A DNA stretch of 5,380 nt from Acidobacteriaceae bacterium (GTDB lineage: Bacteria > Acidobacteriota > Terriglobia > Terriglobales > Acidobacteriaceae), in contig PLKU01000218.1 of the NCBI GenBank assembly GCA_003140705.1, positions 930 through 6,309 on the forward strand. Reading direction: 5' to 3'. This document shows, in pieces, positions 1-5,380 of this stretch. The translations under genes were made by a program, and so were the position numbers. Under the pieces are notes generated by a model. It made no database searches. It was not told the origin of the DNA and was given only the letters and a program-made list of their open reading frames with translations. Position 1 is the first letter of the stretch. Every line of letters starts with the position of its first letter.

Positions 1-696
1 AGGAATTGACCGAATGGCCTGCCGTTTAGATGGGCGGTCACTCGGCCGGACCCAACCGCTCCACTCCGACGGGAGCTCCATAGTCTTACAACTAGTCGGG
101 AAGAAGAGTACCGAATCTGTCGATCTCGAAGTGAGGATATGAGACGGTGTTGAGCGTGATGTAGGCCCGGGTATTGGGCGGGAGCCGCTGGTATTGACCG
201 GTGACGGAGTCGATCAGGAGCAGCCCGTTGTAGTTGGCGCAACGGTTCGCATTGAAGAGCAGGTATCGATCGCCGGGCAGGAAAGCGCTGTTGCGGAAAT
301 CTGCGCAAAAGAACACTTCAAAGTTGTTTCCCATGGTGAAGCGAAGGTAAGGGCGGGAACCGATCTCGAGCACCTCATCTCGATTGTTGTCCGACTTCTC
401 GAGGTGGGCGCCCTTGGCGGACAGGATGCGCGTCGTGTAGGCAATATCGTCGAACGAATAGAAGGGCTGCTCAGTGAAGCGAGTCGAAAGCTGATCGACG
501 GAAATCTGGGCTGCGCCGGGATTGCCGATATTGGAGATCGTCTTACCATCGAAACACTGGAGCTGTAGGCCTTTTTCCCCGGTTGAGATCCAGAAGTAAA
601 TGCTGTTGTTGAGCCCGAAGAAGTATTGCTCGACGGGGAATGGCTTGAGGACAAGCTGCAGCTTGCCAGTATCGAGATCGTGGCGCCAGAGCTCGA

Positions 697-703
697 GTTT
701 TTT
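697..703 (-). other. frame change at an A-run, matching slippery heptamer A_AAA_AAC
   Basis: The frame carrying SLYLMGDTYLSGGQTFSK runs into tca-aaa-aac and then turns to low-quality residues (NSSSGATISILASC). The frame one base back continues as KLELWRHDLDTGKLQLV. Seven instead of six A residues would restore the protein. The zero-frame codons make a classic -1 slippery heptamer, A_AAA_AAC. Since the gene also has a nonsense codon 66 bases upstream and a frame break is present in the next gene, a deletion in the A-run is the simpler reading. Confidence 0.75.
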
Positions 704-768
704 GAAAAAGTTTGACCGCCGCTCAGGTAGGTGTCGCCCATCAGGTAGAGGCTTTTCGCATCGCGCGA

Positions 769-771
769 TCA
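769..771 (-). other. in-frame TGA inside the propeller-like gene
   Basis: The same frame reads DTGFQ*SRDAKSLYLMGD across the stop. In propeller repeats of this kind the motif is typically W-S-x-D-x-x-x-L-x, so the stop probably replaces a tryptophan (TGG to TGA, one substitution). Both sides remain blade-like in the same frame. Recoding of TGA is unlikely because the adjacent serine hydrolase ends at a TGA. Confidence 0.75.
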
Positions 772-1363
772 TTGAAAGCCGGTATCGCGGAAATAGTGCT
801 GGCCGATGAGCTTCGAATTGCCCTCTCCCGAAAGGACTGCACTCATCGCGCTGTTGACCGGCGTGACGGTTCGCTGAGACGGCCCGGAGCGGTCGACGAT
901 GACCAGGTTGCCGCCGGTGACGACAGCAATTTTCTGGTTGCCGGGCGAGACGAGAAAGTTGTCGACCGCACCACGCATGAGCGTTGGAGCCTGCGGGTCG
1001 ATATGATCAGAAAATTTGAGTCCATCGCCGATGGAGAAGAAGAATGGCGCGGCGGCGTATGCGGAAAACTGCGTGGGGTGGAAGTCGACGATTTTCGACG
1101 CGTGCGAGGAAAAGAAAAAGAAGAGAGAGATAGCTGCGACGAGGCCCACAGTAAGAAGGCCATTGTTGAAAGCGACAATTCATTTGGGAAGATGCGACTC
1201 TCAGCTGGAGAAAAGAGTTTGCACCGATCGGTTCTGGAATCGCAGTTTGGCGATTTAGCGGCACGAAGAGGAAGTGCGGATTACCTTCAGCATTTCCATT
1301 CGCTGGCAGACTAGACGTCACCCTGTCATCGTCGAGTTTGCCTGCATCGTGAATCAGCACAAC

Positions 1364-2832
1364 TCAACGAGGCGGCGATGAGACCTTGGCACGACTCGTA
1401 GCTCCCATCAATGCGGGGAGGATGATCTTTGCCATGATCGTATTTGGCGGAGTCGACTCCGCATTGTAGCCGCCTGCGGTGAAGACAGCGACGAGGTCGT
1501 ACTGCGGGACGAGATAAATCTTTTGTCCGCCGTTACCCTGAGCAGCTGCTACATCAACGTGCTGGGGTCCGGCGGGTGTTTCTACATTCAACCAGGGCCG
1601 CCACCAGAAGTAGCCATAGCTGGTATTGTCCACGTGGCTGTGCTCGGCGATCGATGTGCGCGCCCACGACTCGGAAATGATCTGGTGTCCGTGCCAGCGG
1701 CCGCCGTCTGCAAAGAGAATGCCAAGCTTGAGCATGTCACGGGGGCGGAGGTGGATCTGGGAGTATTCCTTATCCGCGTTGGTCAGGTCGTAGTTCCACG
1801 TCCAATTGGAGCGCGCAATTCCCAGCGGGCCAAAGAGGTTTGCCTGCGCGAACTCCGGAACCCGCATGTGAACCGCATTTTCGACGGCCCGGCCAACCAC
1901 CGCGACACCGCCGGAGCAGTAGTACGCTTTGGTTCCGGGGTCGTTGATCATCGGCAGATCGAGAGTCGCCTTGACCCAGTCGGGCTTGTCATCAATCTCT
2001 GTCTCGCGCCCCGGAGACGTAGAGCTATGGTCGTTGCAGTCCAGCCCGGAGCTCATGGAGAGGAAGCTGTCTAGTGTCATGGCTGGTTTGCGCGGATCGG
2101 GATGGTCATAGCTCTCATAGCTCAACAGCGGCAGTACGCGCTCGCTTACTCCTGTGAGGGCACCGCGATCGATCGCGATACCCGCAAGCGCGCTGACGAC
2201 GGACTTGGTGGCAGAGCGGAGCTGTTGCGTTCGCCCCGCACTGTAGCCATAGAAGTATTCTTCGAGCACCAGTTTGCCACGCTGGTAGAGCAAGACGCTG
2301 TGTACATTTTTGTAAGTGCCGTCGAGGACGGCGTGGAAATGGAGTTGGCTGTGACGACTCCAAGGTCAGACTGCGCAATATCTCCGACGGCGATTCCGTC
2401 ATGCAGGTCGGCGGGAGGATGGTAGCGATAATCCTTAGGGGAATCCTGCCCTTTGGGACGGGGCCGAGCCAGCGCGGCGGATTCAGGCGTGATGGTCGTG
2501 GATACACGAGGATGGAACGTGCCATTCTGCTGATACCCTGTCACCTTGCCGCTTGCATCGCGCGGGAACGAGACCGTTTGACCGTTCATGGTGGTGAACA
2601 GATCGACCCCCGAGGGACGCAGTTGATACTCGGCTTCATCCACAACGGCAAAGAGGCCGTCGCCATCCACCATTTCAAGCGTATGGCCAGGAGCATCGGC
2701 GTACGTGCCAACGTAGTCTGCCAACCCCGAAGCGGCGGTTTGCTGCGCTTTGAGCCCGCCGGCGAGCATGACCAGAACAGCCGAAAGCACCGCCAGAGGC
2801 AAAGGATGCCCATATGCGCGATATAGTCCCAA
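1364..2832 (-). pseudogene. Exported beta-lactamase-fold serine hydrolase, frameshifted
   Basis: Restoring one base at 2337-2339 gives a 489-residue protein. Residues 1-29 look like a signal peptide (hydrophobic LAVLSAVLVMLAGGLKA, then QQ). Residues about 36-105 resemble the DUF3471 module (LADYVGTYADAPGHTLEM and FPRDASGKVTG), here ahead of the catalytic domain although it usually follows it. From about residue 168 comes a PF00144/COG1680 domain: SATK (Ser207 nucleophile, Lys210), MSSGLDCND, YCSGG (Tyr305), RPRDMLKLG and GNGGQ (433-437) in place of the KTG/HxG box. Relatives include class C beta-lactamases, DD-peptidases, esterases and 6-aminohexanoate-dimer hydrolase; an amidase or esterase acting in the periplasm is the safest call. 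As sequenced, the exported N-terminal frame shifts into unrelated residues and stops at 2146. The catalytic part (1364-2293) is open, but its only starts are internal (TTG at 2293) and lack a signal peptide. All catalytic residues survive, so the break is recent or a sequencing error. TGA stop at 1366-1364. Confidence 0.9.
2337..2341 (-). other. frameshift site in the serine hydrolase
   Basis: Upstream frame reads DLGVVTANS up to 2341. The other frame then continues with FHAVLDGTYKNVHSVLLYQR from 2338. The minus-strand text is aactccatttccacgcc; adding one T to the TTT run (2339-2337) gives N-S-I-F-H-A-V and joins the two halves without gain or loss of domain sequence. The site is not an X_XXY_YYZ slippery heptamer, so programmed frameshifting is not indicated. 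A one-base deletion or a homopolymer sequencing error fits. Confidence 0.85.
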
Positions 2833-2843
2833 CCTGTCGCCTC
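2832..2843 (-). promoter_or_regulatory. ribosome binding site and TTG start of the serine hydrolase
   Basis: GAGG at 2843-2840 lies seven bases before a TTG at 2832-2830, and the frame has an in-frame TGA just upstream at 2844-2842. TTG is therefore the only start in this frame that keeps the whole signal peptide. An ATG at 2845-2843 is in another frame (MRRQVGTISRIW) that loses the hydrophobic segment. A single-base change near the start, fusing MRRQVG to LYRAYGHPLP, is possible given the other lesion in this gene, but it is not needed. Confidence 0.45.
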
Positions 2844-3321
2844 ATCTTAGTTGTGTTGAAAGGGAATTTGAAGAGCCTCCATCTAGTCTACAGGCCACAG
2901 ATGAAAATATCTCCAACCTTGGAATCGAGCCTTAGTTGACCTCCTCTACCCAGCGAAACCAGTCGCTTGAACATTTGGAGACCCCCGTCACCGCTTCAAT
3001 CCGGAACAGATTCTCAAATTGCGCAATCAGACCAAAGCGCGTTTCGAGGGCTGGCCGTCATGGGTCGTTCGGCGCAATAGCCCTTCAATTCCGGAATCGT
3101 TGTGGTCGATGTTCGGGTACTCCGCTGAGTTCGACCCCGGTCTGCCCTCAATTGGTGCGAAGCCCAGCTATCGCCAAGCCAGGGTTCGTTCCAGATTGCC
3201 GATGATAGGACCGGAACCCCAGCCGACTGCCGTCTCATGCCGCTTTTCGCGCGATCTTACCGTAAAGGTGGCCTTACAGGCACACCAGGGTAGGAAGCCA
3301 CCCTATTGCTGTCCATCTTGG
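2833..3321. other. intergenic region with no supportable gene
   Basis: These 489 bases separate the propeller gene from the serine hydrolase gene. Several frames on both strands are open for 60-110 codons, but none shows a recognisable motif, a good ribosome binding site or typical composition. On the minus strand, frame fragments end at 2932 with readable sequence (LETRFGLIAQFENLFRIEAV, then a tail ending DWFRWVEEVN and a stop) but with no start codon and several upstream stops. A perfect 10-base palindrome, attgcgcaat, lies at 3018-3027. The region could hold a decayed gene, a dispersed repeat, or just promoter and leader DNA. I cannot distinguish these from the sequence alone. Confidence 0.5.
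3265..3304 (-). terminator. possible weak terminator hairpin after the propeller gene
   Basis: On the minus strand, AGGGTGGC (3304-3297) can pair with GCCACCTT (3272-3265) to form an 8-bp stem with one G-U pair and a 24-base loop, starting 17 bases after the TAA of the propeller gene. The position suits a terminator. However, the loop is long and only a TTTACGG stretch overlaps and follows the stem instead of a clear U run, so an efficient intrinsic terminator is doubtful. Confidence 0.25.
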
Positions 3322-5380
3322 TTATTGCAGCATCGCTGTTCCACCTAAGGGAGCCCGGCCCGCCAGTTCGTGAATACTGTCGAGCCCACTTATCCTCCAT
3401 TGGTGAATTCCCGGATGATAGCCCTCGTCGCTGTTATACAGGTAAATATCGTTTCCGTTGGTCGCGGTCGTCATCGTCCAGATATTGCCAGCCGCGCTCG
3501 GATACTCGGTTCCATCGACTGGGGCCGGGGTAGGGAAGCCGTGCCCGAATTGGCCGATTAACGCTCCTGCTTCACTCCAGAGCATCCACTGGCTTGCATA
3601 CGTTCCCCATTGGCCGTCATAGCCTTGGAGAATGAATCGTCCTTCAGAAAATGCTGCAATACCGCCGTGGCCTCCAAAGGGCTGATTATCCGTAAAGGTT
3701 CCATGGCCATCCGGCGCAGCGAGGATCGCTCCAGGTGCGGCCACCCATGACCAATTCTTGCCACCCGCCAACACCGCCCCAAGATGACGATCTTGTCCCG
3801 GTGTGGATATAGCCGTTTGGTAGGTCGGATAGTAGCCGCCCGTCGTGGGAATCGGCGCGAACCACTGGCCCCAGCCCTGATAGCCGTTCGGTGTCAATGA
3901 AGTCGGGTAGCCGAGAGTTGATGAGGTGGTGTTCGGCACGGAGGCCACAACCGTAGAAGGACCCCACGTTGGCCAGACGTTCACATTGTGGCCGGTAAGA
4001 GGAGCCGAGTAAGCTGCCTGCACCACTGCGCTGTTGATTGTCGTGAAGGCCCACCACGCAAGATTGCCCGAGTGATCGAAGAACTCGAAGGACCACGGTG
4101 TAGTCGAGAGGAACTGGCCGCTGAATTTGAGAGGGCCGGTTGCTGGTAGCTGCGCGAGTTCATTGTATGGTCCGGTTGCATTCCAGACGAGCGCATAAGT
4201 CAATCCGTTCGGGAGGGTCTGGGCTTGGGCAAAGCGGAATCCGAATTGACCGGTGTAGCTGGCCGGAACACACGCCGCCCAGTTACGAACAAGCTGCCAA
4301 GAACCCCCACCACCGTCACCAGAAACGATAGGAACGGAGTAATTAACCGCGAATTCAAGAGCGTCAGCAAAAACGCGAGATGAGGCTTGATGATCGACGG
4401 CGACATAGTAGAGATACCTCAAAAACGAGATTTCTTCGATGTACACGCCTGTCGAAGAGATGTGAAGGATTCGTGCATTACCGGGATCACCTATCCAGTA
4501 GGACGAGTCAGGAGCGACAGCAAGCAACGTCTGCGTGGTGTATCCAACTCCAGCCGTGTTATCAAGCCAAAGGCGCGTCTTGCTGACCGTTGGAGAGCAG
4601 TCTGTGTACCCGCCGAGAGTTCCGTAAGTCGAGAGCAAAACTCCGTTTTCAGAGAATGTCTTTACCTGCTGAGAGCTTCCGCCATCGGCGACGAGGATGT
4701 TTGATGTTGCAGGATCGACAGCCACGGTCAAAGGGGCCACTAAACCGGGCAGTGTTGTGACAATCTTATTGGAGCCGCCCACCCCGGAGATATTGATCAC
4801 GCTTATGCCTGAGATCGCCCAGAGGCTACCGTCAGGCTCGAATGCCATCCTTCCGGGGGAGGGAAGGGTTTCAATCTGAAGCGTTGCACCCGTCGTCTTG
4901 TCGAACAGCACGATTTGATTTGCAGCCGCGTGACTCAGTGCGAGAATGTTGCCTGTCGTTTGCACTGCGATTCCACCGGCCACATTGCCTTGGTCGATGA
5001 CGCTGGTAGCCTTGGTCCCGTCAGTCGGAGTCATGCCGGATGGGAAAGTATAGTAAGCCTTCGACGCAATGTTCCACGCCATGACGTAGGGCACACTTGC
5101 AGCCCAACCCGGAGCATCACTAACCTGAGCGAAGTAGACGTTGATGCCGTCTGAAGCCACGTATTGATCCTCATCCAAGTAGCCGGGACTCATCAATGCG
5201 GTCGGCTGCTGCGGAGCCGCTAGAGCGAAGCTGGATGCGTTCTTTCCACCCTCTGAATAGGCGTTGGCTGTGTATGCTATGCCCCCGGCAATCGCCATGT
5301 CTACCGGGAGCTTGCTTTGTGCGTCCCAACTATTCGGAGCAGTCCACGAAGTAGAAGTATCTCCGATCACGCCCCAGGTG
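3322..5380 (-). CDS. NHL-repeat beta-propeller protein, N-terminus beyond the window
   Basis: The frame is open from the right edge (first full codon at 5379, reading TWGVIGDT) to a TAA at 3324-3322, giving 685 visible residues. No upstream stop is present, so the GTG at 5370 is only an internal valine and the true start and any signal peptide lie outside. Repeats resemble NHL/YncE propeller blades: PSPGRMAFEPDGSLWAIS (about residues 173-190), PLTVAVDPATSNILVAD (about 216-232) followed by VKTFSENGVLLSTYG, and DPGNARILHISSTGVY (about 298-313). The C-terminal half is rich in Gly, Trp and Tyr and ends with GNDIYLYNSDEGYHPGIHQW (about 642-661). That ending resembles the close of secreted propeller proteins of soil bacteria. 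Such proteins usually act as extracellular binding or scaffold modules; no catalytic motif is visible, so the substrate or partner is unknown. The frame shows no lesion, unlike its two neighbours. Propeller fold is likely; exact function is unknown. Confidence 0.85.
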   Translation of the reverse strand, partial: TWGVIGDTSTSWTAPNSWDAQSKLPVDMAIAGGIAYTANAYSEGGKNASSFALAAPQQPTALMSPGYLDEDQYVASDGINVYFAQVSDAPGWAASVPYVMAWNIASKAYYTFPSGMTPTDGTKATSVIDQGNVAGGIAVQTTGNILALSHAAANQIVLFDKTTGATLQIETLPSPGRMAFEPDGSLWAISGISVINISGVGGSNKIVTTLPGLVAPLTVAVDPATSNILVADGGSSQQVKTFSENGVLLSTYGTLGGYTDCSPTVSKTRLWLDNTAGVGYTTQTLLAVAPDSSYWIGDPGNARILHISSTGVYIEEISFLRYLYYVAVDHQASSRVFADALEFAVNYSVPIVSGDGGGGSWQLVRNWAACVPASYTGQFGFRFAQAQTLPNGLTYALVWNATGPYNELAQLPATGPLKFSGQFLSTTPWSFEFFDHSGNLAWWAFTTINSAVVQAAYSAPLTGHNVNVWPTWGPSTVVASVPNTTSSTLGYPTSLTPNGYQGWGQWFAPIPTTGGYYPTYQTAISTPGQDRHLGAVLAGGKNWSWVAAPGAILAAPDGHGTFTDNQPFGGHGGIAAFSEGRFILQGYDGQWGTYASQWMLWSEAGALIGQFGHGFPTPAPVDGTEYPSAAGNIWTMTTATNGNDIYLYNSDEGYHPGIHQWRISGLDSIHELAGRAPLGGTAMLQ

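Larger units (their letters stand above)
92..1149 (-). pseudogene. Propeller-like exported protein, broken by a stop and a frameshift
   Basis: Reading through a TGA at 769-771 and one frame change at 697-703 gives about 352 residues from the GTG at 1149 to a TAG at 94-92. The N-terminus is a hydrophobic anchor or signal (GLVAAISLFFFFSSHA). After it come strand-turn-strand units like TolB/WD40-type blades: KIAVVTGGNLVIVDRSG, SRDAKSLYLMGD, LELWRHDLDTGKLQLV, FLPGDRYLLFNANRC and GLLLIDSVTGQYQRLP. No catalytic motif is visible; a periplasmic or outer-surface binding role is only inferred from the fold, and I do not recognise a named family. As sequenced it splits into 769-1149 and 92-772, which overlap as ATGA. 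Translational coupling could in principle join them, but the first 25 residues of the second frame (MIARCEKPLPDGRH...) look like a shadow of the true blade sequence, so decay or sequence error is the better explanation. The GTG start is uncertain because the hydrophobic segment extends upstream to about 1158. Confidence 0.75.

Noticed and set aside
1..91. Left edge checked for a gene start or end
   Set aside because: No coding frame, clear hairpin terminator or RNA gene is visible in these 91 bases.
769..771. TGA read as tryptophan (alternative code)
   Set aside because: The adjacent serine hydrolase terminates at a TGA right after its C-terminal sequence, and a separate frame break in the same gene favours decay.
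712..1314. Plus-strand open frame of 200 codons
   Set aside because: It is antisense to the propeller-like gene, rich in Arg, Glu and Lys as shadows are, and has no motif. The minus-strand frames show membrane-anchor and blade sequence.
1331..1368. Hairpin over the serine hydrolase stop codon (GTTGAGTT with AACTCGAC)
   Set aside because: The 8-bp stem contains a G-U pair, has a 22-base loop and lacks a U run, so it is not supportable as a terminator.
1523..2074. Plus-strand open frame of 183 codons
   Set aside because: It lies wholly opposite the serine hydrolase catalytic domain, whose motifs fix the coding strand.
2844..2872. Promoter-like TTCAAA - 17 bases - TAAGAT upstream of the serine hydrolase
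   Set aside because: Both boxes match the sigma70 consensus at only four of six bases, and the predicted start would fall inside or after the Shine-Dalgarno sequence.
2936..3348. Overlapping plus-strand open frames in the intergenic region
   Set aside because: There is no recognisable motif, no convincing ribosome binding site, two competing frames, and one extends over the 3' end of the propeller gene.

Overview
The window carries three genes, all on the minus strand and all apparently for exported proteins. They run from the right edge leftwards: a large NHL-type beta-propeller protein cut by the window edge (3322-5380), a beta-lactamase-fold serine hydrolase (1364-2832), and a smaller propeller-like, membrane-anchored or secreted protein (92 to about 1149). 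I see no RNA genes, CRISPR arrays, recognisable insertion sequences or resistance/defence modules. The organism is a moderately GC-rich bacterium. Lineage-specific, secreted propeller proteins beside a class C-type serine hydrolase suggest Acidobacteriota (Terriglobia-like). That is a guess from general style, not from a marker gene.

Right half: the 3322-5380 frame stays open to the window edge and encodes 685 residues of a protein whose N-terminus lies outside. It has NHL/YncE-like repeats and an aromatic, glycine-rich C-terminal half. A weak hairpin follows its stop. The next 489 bases (2833-3321) contain no gene I can support.

Middle: the serine hydrolase has a signal peptide, a DUF3471-like beta-rich domain placed unusually at the N-terminus, and a full PF00144-type catalytic domain (SATK, YCS, GNGGQ). 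Its reading frame is broken by one missing base in a short T run at 2337-2339, so the catalytic domain is out of frame with the exported N-terminus.

Left: the propeller-like gene is broken at least twice. A TGA at 769-771 sits where the blade context suggests a tryptophan. A one-base frame change follows at an A-run (698-703), which happens to form the heptamer A_AAA_AAC. Its N-terminal frame may also be disturbed near 1168-1171. Bases 1-91 hold nothing I recognise.

The main result is therefore decay, or sequence error, in two of three adjacent genes, with protein-like sequence still readable on both sides of each lesion. That implies the lesions are recent or artefactual. The shared theme is extracytoplasmic: two propeller proteins and a secreted serine hydrolase. 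The gaps (489 and roughly 180-215 bases) do not argue for a tight operon. I found no convincing new biological system here.
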